Below are positions 7,319 to 13,899 of a stretch of 15,952 nt of DNA, one piece after another (within the stretch, counting starts at the first letter, position 1; each line of letters starts with the position of its first letter). The position numbers were made by a program, and so were the translations under genes. The stretch covers positions 1 through 15,952 of the forward strand of contig JAGLYR010000064.1 in NCBI GenBank assembly GCA_023132135.1. The letters run 5' to 3'. The notes under the pieces were generated by a model. It worked only from the letters and a program-made list of their open reading frames with translations, made no database searches and had not been told where the DNA came from. Origin of the DNA: Candidatus Eiseniibacteriota bacterium. Lineage in GTDB: Bacteria > Arandabacterota > Arandabacteria > JAGLYR01.

Positions 7319-8296
7319 CTACGTCAGCCTGCGTGCGTACCGGATCCTCGGATCCACAAGGCAGTACAGCACGTCGGCCAGCAGGTTTCCCAAGAGGACC
7401 ATCACGCCAAAGAGAAAAGTGTTGGCCATTACCACGGGATAATCCCGCTGAAGAATTGCGGTTACGATGACCCGCCCCATTCCCGGCCAGGAGAACACCG
7501 TTTCCACCAGCACAGCCCCGCTGAAAAGGAACGGCAGGTACAGGCCGAGGAGTGTTATTACCGGGATGAGGGCGTTCCGGAGTGCGTGTCTGCAGATCAC
7601 GGTTCGCTCGGGTAATCCCTTGGCTCTGGCGGTTCGGATGTAGTCCTGGCTCAGGGCCTCCAGCATGCTTCCGCGCGCGAACCTCGCAATGCCGGCAGCG
7701 CCGCCGAGGCCCAGCGCGAGACTGGGCAAAATCAGGTGACGGAAACGGTCGACGACGCGGCCCCACAGCGAGAGCGAATCGTAGTTGATGGACATAGCCT
7801 GGGCGGACGGCAGCACCGGCAGGATCTCCGAGAAAAGCAGGATAAACATCAGGGCCAGCCAGAAAGTCGGGACGGAGTAGAAAAAGAGGGTCACGATCGT
7901 AGTCACATGGTCCGTGACGCCGTGTTGCCGGACAGCGGAAATCGTGCCCGTCACGATGCCCAAGCCGAAGATGATTACCAGAGAGGCGAGGGACAGGATC
8001 AGTGTGTGAGGCAGGGCGGAAGCCAGAATACTGGAGACCGGGCGGTGCTGTGTCAGGGAATAGCCGAAATCGCCTGTCAGGAAGGACCCCAACCACCGCA
8101 GGTATTGCAGGTGGATCGGCTGGTCCAGTCCCAGGTTGTGGCGGATCTGGTCCTGGAGTTGCTGGTCGATGTCCGGGTTGAGATAGATCTGAGTCGGGTC
8201 TCCGGGAGCCAGGTGGAGGACGATGAAGACGATCGTGGACACTCCAAGAATGAGAGGGATGGCCACAAGAAACCGTCTCAGTAGATAGGACACCAT
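7319..8296 (-). CDS. Peptide-type ABC transporter permease (DppB/OppB-like)
   Basis: This 325-aa inner-membrane permease forms the translocation pore together with the DppC-like subunit. It opens with the classical branch signature LLRRFLVAIPLILGVSTIVF and LHLAPGDP (residues about 5-34), followed by a periplasmic stretch (LGLDQPIHLQYLRWLGSFLTGDFGYS), several TM helices, and the EAA loop at about 220-245 (YIRTARAKGLPERTVICRHALRN). Length and architecture are normal for the family. The ATG at 8296 has GAGGAA about 9 nt upstream. The gene is separated from the binding-protein gene by 79 nt containing a palindromic repeat copy, which could lower expression of the permeases relative to the binding protein. 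Confidence 0.95.
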   Translation of the reverse strand: MVSYLLRRFLVAIPLILGVSTIVFIVLHLAPGDPTQIYLNPDIDQQLQDQIRHNLGLDQPIHLQYLRWLGSFLTGDFGYSLTQHRPVSSILASALPHTLILSLASLVIIFGLGIVTGTISAVRQHGVTDHVTTIVTLFFYSVPTFWLALMFILLFSEILPVLPSAQAMSINYDSLSLWGRVVDRFRHLILPSLALGLGGAAGIARFARGSMLEALSQDYIRTARAKGLPERTVICRHALRNALIPVITLLGLYLPFLFSGAVLVETVFSWPGMGRVIVTAILQRDYPVVMANTFLFGVMVLLGNLLADVLYCLVDPRIRYARRLT

Positions 8297-8345
8297 GGGC
8301 TAAGCGTTCCTCTGAGGCAATGCTGCAACGTTGCCGTCCACGGTG

Positions 8346-8374
8346 GCCCGGCTATTCATGAACAATCCGGGCTG
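8346..8374. repeat. Palindromic repeat copy inside the ABC operon
   Basis: GCCCGG (8346-8351) and CCGGGC (8367-8372) form a 6-bp GC stem around a 15-nt loop that contains the palindrome TTCATGAA (8355-8362). The segment TTCATGAACAATCCGGGCTG (8355-8374) matches the window-wide repeat consensus TTCATGMATAAYNNAGGCTA with three differences. It begins 1 nt past the TGA stop of the binding-protein gene on the minus strand. A stabilising 3' hairpin between the binding-protein and permease cistrons is a plausible effect. Confidence 0.7.
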
Positions 8375-8375
8375 A

Positions 8376-10004
8376 TCACCAGTCCGGATACCGCTGCTCT
8401 CCGGTGGGAACCCACCAGCGGCAGAGATTGTAGTCCCAGGAGTAGGTTGTCGGTCGGACATTCCGGACCCTCCCATCGACAGCAACGACCTCATCGGTCA
8501 CGAACAGGAATGTGTAGGGGGCATCGTCCACGATGATCTGCTGTGCCCGGCCCCACAGATCCCGGGCCGTCTCCCGGTCCAGTTCCACGCGGGCGTGATC
8601 GATGAGGGAATCAACCCCCGGGTTCGCGTAGTGCCCGATGTTGTACTTGTCCATGATGGATCTGGAGTGCCAGATGGTAGTGAGATCCACCTTGATTGCC
8701 GAAACCCACGCGGAGACGGCGGCCTGGAAATCCTTCTTCCTCGTCAGCCTTTCGACAAAGACGGTCCATTCGACCAGGCGGGGGACCACCTTGATCCCAA
8801 TCTTCCGGAGATCCTCCTGCAGAACCACCGTGATGTCCGCGCGGATCTGGTTGTCCCCGTTGGTGATGATCTCGAACTCGAACGGTTGCCCGTCCCGGTC
8901 CAGCCATCCGTCGCCGTCCCGATCAACCCACCCTTCCCGGGCGAGGAGTTCCACGGCTTGCTGAGGATCGAAGGGAATCTGTTTCAGATCCGGATTGTGT
9001 GCCCATAAGAAAGAGGGAATCGGCCCCATCGCCGGCCGGCCCATGCCGTCCAGGAGCGAGTCGATGATCTTTTGCCGGTCGATGGCCATGGAGAGGGCGC
9101 GACGGACGCTCCGGTCGGAGAACAGGGGGTCGGCGATGTTCCAGCAGACATAATGGTACACACGGGAGGGATAACTGTGGACGTTGATATTCGGCAGTTC
9201 TCTGACCCGGACTTTCTGGGCGGAGGGAACAACGGGCCACAGGTCGATTTGCCCGTTGCCGAGCTGGGTCGCAAGGCTCGTGGCATCGGGAATCACCTTC
9301 CAGACCAGGCGGTCGAGAAACGGGCGGCCCTCGAAGTACCCGTCGTAGGCGGCAAGTTCAATTCTCTGCTGGGGTATCCAGCTGATGAACCTGAAGGGCC
9401 CGTTGCCAATGGGTTGTCGATTGAAGTCCGCTGTCCGCATCGCGTCCAGAGACACGTTCTGCAGGATGTGGCGGGGCAATGGCCGGAAGATCCATGCGTC
9501 GAAAAACTGGTCCGGGTAAGCCTGGCGGAAGTCGAAGCGCACGGCAAAAGAATCCACGGCCGTGACCGACTCGATGTCCTCCAGCCAGCGAATGGTTTTC
9601 CATCCGATCTCCTCGCTGGAATAGAGGTCGAAGGAAAACACGACGTCGTGCGCGCTGAACTTCTCCCCGTCGTGCCAGGTGACATCGTCTCTCAGTTGAA
9701 ATGTCAAGGTCCTGCGATCCGGCGAGAATTCCCACCGGGTGGCCAGCCAGGGCTCAAAATCCTTCATGTCGGGCTTGATCCGGGCCAGCTGGCAGAACAG
9801 CTGCCCGTAGACGTCGGAGCCGGTGTTGGCGACGGAAACAAGGGGATTCAGCGCGTCGGCATCGGCTTCCGTGCCGATCACAAGGACATCGCCGTACGCA
9901 GGGTTATCCGTGTCCTCGGGGGACCCGGCCCGGTCGCTGGTGTTCTGGCAGGAGGAGAAAAGGACGACGAGTACAACTAGAGCGGCAATTCGCAAACGCT
10001 CCAC
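8376..10004 (-). CDS. Family 5 extracellular solute-binding lipoprotein
   Basis: This is the substrate-capturing component of a peptide/nickel/opine-type ABC importer (SBP_bac_5 family), 542 aa. The N-terminus is a lipoprotein signal: Arg at 3 and 5, a hydrophobic core, and a lipobox ending FSSC at Cys19. The mature protein shows family landmarks: GTEADADALNPLVS, then LATRWEFSPDRRTLTFQLRDDVTWHDGEKFSAHDVVFSFDLY, then GNGPFRFISW, then RRALSMAIDRQKII, and the calcium-loop-like RDGDGWLDRDGQPF. The start is GTG at 10004 with GGAGG four bases upstream. It is the first gene of the three-gene operon and has a strong candidate promoter about 58 bp upstream. The substrate cannot be assigned; family members bind peptides, nickel, opines and oligosaccharides. 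Confidence 0.94.
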   Translation of the reverse strand: MERLRIAALVVLVVLFSSCQNTSDRAGSPEDTDNPAYGDVLVIGTEADADALNPLVSVANTGSDVYGQLFCQLARIKPDMKDFEPWLATRWEFSPDRRTLTFQLRDDVTWHDGEKFSAHDVVFSFDLYSSEEIGWKTIRWLEDIESVTAVDSFAVRFDFRQAYPDQFFDAWIFRPLPRHILQNVSLDAMRTADFNRQPIGNGPFRFISWIPQQRIELAAYDGYFEGRPFLDRLVWKVIPDATSLATQLGNGQIDLWPVVPSAQKVRVRELPNINVHSYPSRVYHYVCWNIADPLFSDRSVRRALSMAIDRQKIIDSLLDGMGRPAMGPIPSFLWAHNPDLKQIPFDPQQAVELLAREGWVDRDGDGWLDRDGQPFEFEIITNGDNQIRADITVVLQEDLRKIGIKVVPRLVEWTVFVERLTRKKDFQAAVSAWVSAIKVDLTTIWHSRSIMDKYNIGHYANPGVDSLIDHARVELDRETARDLWGRAQQIIVDDAPYTFLFVTDEVVAVDGRVRNVRPTTYSWDYNLCRWWVPTGEQRYPDW

Positions 10005-10061
10005 AATGCCTCCAACAGGGCGAGAGGGTATTCTTCAGCGGTCCATCGCCTGTGCTGACGG

Positions 10062-10090
10062 ACTCTATCACCCGCGCGATGGAGTGTCAA
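10062..10090 (-). promoter_or_regulatory. Sigma70-type promoter of the ABC importer operon
   Basis: On the minus strand a perfect TTGACA (10090-10085), a 17-bp spacer and TAGAGT (10067-10062) sit 57 nt upstream of the GTG start. This is the best promoter candidate in the window, and it gives weight to the other TAGAGT -10 boxes near 2346 and 2434. Confidence 0.65.
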
Positions 10091-10170
10091 GGGTGGGGCG
10101 TGACAGTGCTCCGTGCAAGGAAGACTGCGTCTCACCCATCCGGGGTTCCGCGGTTCAGCCTTCTTGCCTG

Positions 10171-10200
10171 TTGAGTCTCAGGCCGAGGTTCATGCATAAT
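10171..10200 (+). promoter_or_regulatory. Putative promoter of queH using the repeat as -10
   Basis: TTGAGT (10171-10176), an 18-bp spacer and CATAAT (10195-10200) resemble a sigma70 promoter (4 of 6 and 5 of 6 matches). The -10 lies inside the repeat copy at 10189-10208. Tentative. Confidence 0.3.
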
Positions 10201-10208
10201 GCAGGCTA
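10189..10208 (+). repeat. Dispersed repeat copy upstream of queH
   Basis: TTCATGCATAATGCAGGCTA fits the window-wide consensus TTCATGMATAAYNNAGGCTA exactly. It faces the queH gene, and its CAGGCTAG end (10202-10209) is the exact inverted complement of CTAGCCTG at 10850-10857 just after queH, so the gene is bracketed by inverted 8-mers. Confidence 0.75.
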
Positions 10209-10264
10209 GGGACTGGTTCTCATGCCCTTTTCCTTGCACGAAGCACGAGGTACGAAGCACGAAG
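10206..10264. repeat. Shared flank, leader 15-mer and four-unit heptamer array
   Basis: CTAGGGACTGGTTCT (10206-10220) and ATGCCCTTTTCCTTG (10222-10236) are shared with the 6373-6425 repeat. They are followed by four 7-bp units: CACGAAG, CACGAGG, TACGAAG, CACGAAG (10237-10264). The last unit, with the next bases, forms the AAGGAG ribosome site of queH. An apparent in-frame ATG at 10222 belongs to the repeat and is not the likely gene start. Confidence 0.85.
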
Positions 10265-10278
10265 GAGCGATACAGTCC

Positions 10279-10830
10279 ATGGAGCGAAGGAAACCATCTG
10301 TCCTGTTACACGTTTGCTGCGGCCCGTGCTCCACGGCTGTGATTGAGCGGCTGCGCGGGAAGTTCGACCTCACTCTCTTCTTCGCCAACGCGAATCTCCA
10401 TCCCCGGGAGGAGTATGAGCGGCGTCTCGAGGCGGCCCGCCATGTCGCGGCCCGCTACGAGATTCCCCTCGTCGTTGCCGATGACGATCACGGCGCGTGG
10501 CTCGAAGCCGTGCAGGGTCTTGAATGGGAGAAAGAGGGTGGCGCCCGGTGCGACATCTGTTTCCAGGTCCGGTTGGAGGAGACAGCCAGAGAAGCGGAGT
10601 CGCGGGGGATGGACTGGTTCACCACCACGCTCTCCATCAGCCCGCACAAGAACGCGAAGAGGATCAGTGAGATAGGCAGGCGCGCGACCATGAACCGGAA
10701 AGTCAGGTTTCTGGATGAGAATTTCAGAAAGAGGGAAGGATTCCGCAGATCGGTGAAGCTCAGCCGCGAGATGGGGCTGTACCGGCAGGACTACTGTGGC
10801 TGCGAATTCAGCATGAACCGATTGTCTTGA
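10279..10830 (+). CDS. queH: Epoxyqueuosine reductase QueH
   Basis: QueH reduces epoxyqueuosine to queuosine in the wobble position of GUN-anticodon tRNAs. It is the non-cobalamin, iron-sulfur alternative to QueG. The 183-aa protein has the family cysteines: CCGPC (C13, C14, C17) near the N-terminus, CDIC (C91, C94) in the middle and YCGCEFS (C173, C175) at the C-terminus. The PP-loop-like core VLLHVCCGPCS and the block TTLSISPHKN are also typical. I place the start at the ATG at 10279, with AAGGAG 11 nt upstream. An earlier in-frame ATG at 10222 would add 19 residues that merely translate the heptamer repeat. No other queuosine-pathway gene is nearby. The gene is bracketed by inverted repeat ends (10202-10209 and 10850-10857). 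Confidence 0.93.
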   Translation: MERRKPSVLLHVCCGPCSTAVIERLRGKFDLTLFFANANLHPREEYERRLEAARHVAARYEIPLVVADDDHGAWLEAVQGLEWEKEGGARCDICFQVRLEETAREAESRGMDWFTTTLSISPHKNAKRISEIGRRATMNRKVRFLDENFRKREGFRRSVKLSREMGLYRQDYCGCEFSMNRLS

Positions 10831-10840
10831 CCCCCGGGGG
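10831..10840. repeat. Short GC palindrome after queH
   Basis: CCCCCGGGGG directly follows the queH TGA stop and is a perfect 10-bp palindrome. It has no loop, so it is a poor intrinsic terminator by itself, although it precedes the large hairpin at 10853. Confidence 0.35.
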
Positions 10841-10852
10841 CGGTGATTGCTA

Positions 10853-10898
10853 GCCTGGACTATACACAAATCCGGGAGGATTTGTACACAGTCCAGGC
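10853..10898. repeat. Long imperfect hairpin downstream of queH
   Basis: Two 21-nt arms (10853-10873 and 10878-10898) around the tetraloop-like GGGA are complementary at 18 of 21 positions. The outer 9 bp (GCCTGGACT with AGTCCAGGC) and the inner 8 bp (CAAATCC side) are uninterrupted; the three mismatches are clustered in the middle. It is preceded by CTAG, giving CTAGCCTGG as at other repeat ends. It may act as a 3' stabilising or terminating structure, or be a repeat in its own right. Confidence 0.8.
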
Positions 10899-10901
10899 AG
10901 A

Positions 10902-11000
10902 GCAATAGAGAAGTAGACAATAGAAAATAGATCCCGGACAAGAGCATTATAGAAACACCTTTACACTTCTCTATTGCGGTCTATTCTCTATTGTCTATTC
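10902..11000. repeat. Facing heptamer arrays forming crossed inverted repeats
   Basis: The left array has degenerate AATAGA-type units (10903-10931). The right array has TCTATTG, then after CGG the units TCTATTC, TCTATTG, TCTATTC (10970-11000), which is the complementary heptamer. GCAATAGAGAAGT (10902-10914) pairs perfectly with ACTTCTCTATTGC (10965-10977), and AGACAATAGAAAATAG (10915-10930) pairs with 10981-10996 at 15 of 16 positions. The order is A, B, A-prime, B-prime, so both pairings cannot nest in one simple hairpin. The right array ends in TTCTCATGCCC (10998-11008), an 11-mer also found before the queH array (10217-10227). Confidence 0.8.
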
Positions 11001-11040
11001 TCATGCCCGGCAACGCACCAGCACATCGTGGGCATACCCA

Positions 11041-11060
11041 TTCATGCATAATCTAGGCTA
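11041..11060 (+). repeat. Dispersed repeat copy upstream of pyrE
   Basis: TTCATGCATAATCTAGGCTA fits the window-wide consensus exactly and lies 21 nt before the pyrE start. Its end also forms a small hairpin, GGCTA-GAG-TAGCC (11056-11068), just upstream of the GGAGG ribosome site, so it could influence pyrE translation. Confidence 0.75.
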
Positions 11061-11081
11061 GAGTAGCCTGTCGGAGGAAAC

Positions 11082-11633
11082 GTGGGCAATACGAGAGCCA
11101 GATTACTGCACGTGTTGAGAGAAAGATCACTCTTCTGGGGCGAGTTCCAGCTTTCGGCGGGTGGAACAAGCAAGTACTACATCGACGGCAAGCGCACGCT
11201 CATGGACCCGGAGGGGGCTCTTCTCATCGCACAGCACCTGTTCGAGATGATCCGGAACACAGGTGCGAACGCCGTCGGCGGTCCGTCCATCGGGGCGGAT
11301 TTCATTGTTCCGGTGGTGGCGGCCTGGAGCTTCCAGCAGGGCTGTCCGCTGGATGCCTTCGTTGTTCGCAAGGAACCCAAGAAACACGGCCAGAGGAAGC
11401 TCATCGAAGGGAACCTGCCCGATGATGCCAGCGCCATTCTAGTGGATGATGTGATCACGACTGGAGGATCCGTAATCCGGGCCATCCATGCAGTGGAGGA
11501 AGAAGGCGGGAAAGTTCTCAAGGTCCTCTGTCTCGTGGACCGTAGGGAGGGAGGGGATGAGAACCTGGCGGCGGAGGGGATTCCCCTGGAGGCCATTTTC
11601 ACCATCGACGAAGTTCTCGGGATTTCTGGATAG
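11082..11633 (+). CDS. pyrE: Orotate phosphoribosyltransferase
   Basis: PyrE condenses orotate with PRPP to give orotidine 5'-monophosphate in pyrimidine synthesis. The 183-aa sequence contains SKYYIDGKRTLMDPEG (about residues 28-43) and GGPSIGADFIVP. It also has the PRPP-binding signature ILVDDVITTGGS at 119-130, with the acidic pair D122/D123. The length is normal for a bacterial single-domain enzyme. The start is GTG at 11082 with GGAGG four bases upstream; no later start would keep the N-terminal substrate region. It lies between the repeat-filled gap and the cyclase gene, 24 nt before the preferred cyclase start. Its TAG stop begins the perfect palindrome TAGCCCGGGCTA. Co-transcription with the cyclase is possible but has no obvious metabolic logic. 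Confidence 0.95.
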   Translation: MGNTRARLLHVLRERSLFWGEFQLSAGGTSKYYIDGKRTLMDPEGALLIAQHLFEMIRNTGANAVGGPSIGADFIVPVVAAWSFQQGCPLDAFVVRKEPKKHGQRKLIEGNLPDDASAILVDDVITTGGSVIRAIHAVEEEGGKVLKVLCLVDRREGGDENLAAEGIPLEAIFTIDEVLGISG

Positions 11634-11642
11634 CCCGGGCTA
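11631..11642. repeat. 12-bp palindrome spanning the pyrE stop codon
   Basis: TAGCCCGGGCTA is a perfect palindrome whose first triplet is the pyrE stop. It ends just before the AGGTGG ribosome site of the cyclase. It resembles the TAGCC ends found at the stops of trxB, the phosphatase and the last gene. Without a loop or U-tract it is not a convincing terminator. Confidence 0.55.
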
Positions 11643-11657
11643 CAGGTGGTAATGGGT

Positions 11658-13862
11658 ATGCGGAAATCCTCCTCAGGCTATCGTGCTCTGATCGGTGTGC
11701 TCATCGGGATTGCGGCCGCGGTCGCGGTCATTATCCTCACCGAGCACCTTTTCCTCAAGTCCACTTTCGATGGGTTCGAAGCAGGGAGTTACGACCTCCG
11801 TTTCCGGTACCGGGCCGAGCGGTTCAAGATCCACTCTATCGATGACGTCATCATCATCGATATTGATCAGCGCAGTCTCTACAATCTGGGGCGCATCTAC
11901 CAGTGGCCCCGATGGTACCACGCACAGGTGATAGACTTCGTGGCCTCCGGCGGGGCCAGCGCCATTGGCTTCGACATTATCTTCGACCCGGACCGCGAGC
12001 GCACGGCCGACGATCTCCTTATCGAATCCACCCGTGCCGCAGGTATTGTCCATCATGCGATTTCCCTCTCCCCGGCCGATTCCCTCAACTGGCTCCCACG
12101 GATGGAATCGGAGCCGGAGGGCCTGGAAGTCGGATCCCGCGTCTATGACTTCCCGCCTCAGGTACGAGAGCATTTCCTGACCCTCGAACGATTCGACAAT
12201 GAATTGGTCGACTTGCTGAATGCCTCCCGGGGTACTGGTTTTGTCAATGTTGAGCCCGATCCGGACGGGGTGGTTCGCCGGATGAGGCTCTTCATCAATT
12301 TCAATGATCACACCTACCCGAGTCTGGGTTTCGGAATTGCACTGGCTCGGCTGGGAGTCGATCCAGCCGACCTGGAAGTCAACCCCGGCAAGGGTGTTTC
12401 GTTCTGGGCGACGGACCCCGGCGATTCGGTGAGGACGCGGTACTGCATCCCGATCGACGACGAAGGCCGGGTGTACATCGATTACCAGGGCAAGTTCAAC
12501 ACGTTCCGCTACATTCCATACTACGACGTTTACAAGAAGCGGTTGCCGGCGGAGATCTTCAAAGACAAGATCGTGCTGGTGGGGTCCAGCCTTCACGCTC
12601 TGGCGGATCTCAAATCCGTCCCGGTTCAGGAGCTGTTCCCGGGAGTGGAGATTCAGGCCAACCTCATCTACAGCATCCTTCACCGGAGCTCTGTCCGGGT
12701 AGTGGGTGGGGTGGGGTCGGTGGCTCTCGTCCTGGGGTTGGGTCTGTTGGTGGGCGTTGTGTGCCTGACCGAGCGGTTCCGCTCCCTGATCGTGTCGAGT
12801 TTGTTCTTGACGGTGGTTATGACCGGGTACATCCTGATTGCCTTCAGGCTTTTCCTCGGGTGGAGTATCCCGTCTCTGGGTATTCTCGGGGAGCCGGGAA
12901 TGACCATCCCGATGGTGAGACCGCTGGTCACGATGGGCCTCGCCTTCCTGATGGTGGTCAGCTACCGGTACCAGACGGAGGAACGCGCCAAGAGGCAAAT
13001 GAGGGGCTACTTCGCCCAGTACGTCGATGAGAAAGTGGTCGACGAGATCACGCGCTCGCCGGGAAAAATCCGGTTGGGCGGTGAGAAGCGGGAGGTGACC
13101 CTCCTGTTTTCCGACATTCGCTATTTCACGACCATGTCGGAGAGGATGCCTCCAGAGGAAGTGGCCCGGTTTCTAAACAGATATCTGACCGTCATGACCA
13201 GCATCGTCACGCACCATGGCGGGATGCTGGACAAGTACATTGGTGATGCCATAGTTGCGGTGTTCGGCGCCCCGCTGCCCAACCCTAATCATGCGAGGGA
13301 TGCCTGCCTGGCCGGAGTGGAGATGATCGAGAAGCTGGAAGAGCTCCGGGACGGGGAGGAGCCTCCGTGGAACCGTCTCAACATTGGAATTGGAATCAAC
13401 ACGGGGGAAGCCACCGTCGGCAATATGGGGTCGGACTACCTGTTTGACTATACCGCGATCGGCGACAATGTGAATCTGGCTTCCCGGCTGGAAGGACTGA
13501 ACAAGTTCTACGAGACGCAGGTGCTTGTCAGCGAGCGGACCTACCGCTCTGCCGGCGAGGGGATTAGTGCCCGCGAACTGGACTTGATTGCGGTCAAGGG
13601 GCGCCAGGCCAGCGTGCGGGTTTACCAGCTGCTGGCGGGGAAACGGACAAGAGAGGGAACCGGGGCCACCGCGTCGATGTTCCACAATGGTCTGGAGGCA
13701 TACCGGCGCAGGGAGTGGGACATAGCGGTTTCTGAATTCGAGAAGGTCCTGGACATCGAAGGTGGCGGACCCTCGCGGGTTCTCTTCAGCCGGTGCCGGG
13801 TGTTCAGGGAGAATCCTCCGGAGGACGACTGGGATGGCAGCTGGAGGATGGACGAGAAATAG
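11658..13862 (+). CDS. CHASE2-domain adenylate cyclase (class III)
   Basis: This is a membrane sensor that likely makes cAMP from ATP. After one N-terminal TM (about residues 12-30), the extracytoplasmic CHASE2 domain spans about 35-340 (YDLRFRYRAERF, VIIIDIDQRSL, FVASGGASAIGFDIIFD, VPVQELFPGVEIQANLIYSIL). Three TM helices follow (about 350-445), then a short linker and the cyclase domain (about 470-655). All class III catalytic residues are seen: metal-binding D486 (FSDIRYF) and D530 (YIGDAIVAVFG), adenine-selecting K526 and D597 (FDYTAIGD), and transition-state N606 and R610 (NLASRLEG). The C-terminal AYRRREWDIAVSEFEKVLDIE resembles one TPR-like helix pair. I prefer the ATG at 11658, 8 nt after AGGTGG; GTG 11646 and ATG 11652 are in frame but badly spaced. 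The next gene, an envelope FecR/barrel protein, begins 37 nt after the stop. Adenylate specificity is inferred from K526/D597. Confidence 0.94.
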   Translation: MRKSSSGYRALIGVLIGIAAAVAVIILTEHLFLKSTFDGFEAGSYDLRFRYRAERFKIHSIDDVIIIDIDQRSLYNLGRIYQWPRWYHAQVIDFVASGGASAIGFDIIFDPDRERTADDLLIESTRAAGIVHHAISLSPADSLNWLPRMESEPEGLEVGSRVYDFPPQVREHFLTLERFDNELVDLLNASRGTGFVNVEPDPDGVVRRMRLFINFNDHTYPSLGFGIALARLGVDPADLEVNPGKGVSFWATDPGDSVRTRYCIPIDDEGRVYIDYQGKFNTFRYIPYYDVYKKRLPAEIFKDKIVLVGSSLHALADLKSVPVQELFPGVEIQANLIYSILHRSSVRVVGGVGSVALVLGLGLLVGVVCLTERFRSLIVSSLFLTVVMTGYILIAFRLFLGWSIPSLGILGEPGMTIPMVRPLVTMGLAFLMVVSYRYQTEERAKRQMRGYFAQYVDEKVVDEITRSPGKIRLGGEKREVTLLFSDIRYFTTMSERMPPEEVARFLNRYLTVMTSIVTHHGGMLDKYIGDAIVAVFGAPLPNPNHARDACLAGVEMIEKLEELRDGEEPPWNRLNIGIGINTGEATVGNMGSDYLFDYTAIGDNVNLASRLEGLNKFYETQVLVSERTYRSAGEGISARELDLIAVKGRQASVRVYQLLAGKRTREGTGATASMFHNGLEAYRRREWDIAVSEFEKVLDIEGGGPSRVLFSRCRVFRENPPEDDWDGSWRMDEK

Positions 13863-13899
13863 CAGACACGTGGGACTCACGCTACCGGGGAGGCGTACA

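Noticed and set aside
6419-7615. 398-aa plus-strand open frame across the DppC-like gene
   Set aside because: It lies antisense to two clearly conserved ABC permease genes, is rich in Gln/Pro/His low-complexity sequence typical of GC-rich shadow frames, and has no recognisable domain.
10222-10278. Upstream ATG start for queH giving 19 extra residues
   Set aside because: The extra codons translate the shared leader and heptamer array, and the ATG at 10279 has a ribosome site and begins the conserved family N-terminus.
10902-11000. Possible CRISPR array
   Set aside because: Units are 7 bp with no spacers of normal length and are degenerate; no cas genes are in the window.
11059-11064. TAGAGT as a -10 box for pyrE
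   Set aside because: No -35-like hexamer lies 16-18 bp upstream, and the bases are part of the GGCTA-GAG-TAGCC hairpin of the repeat copy.
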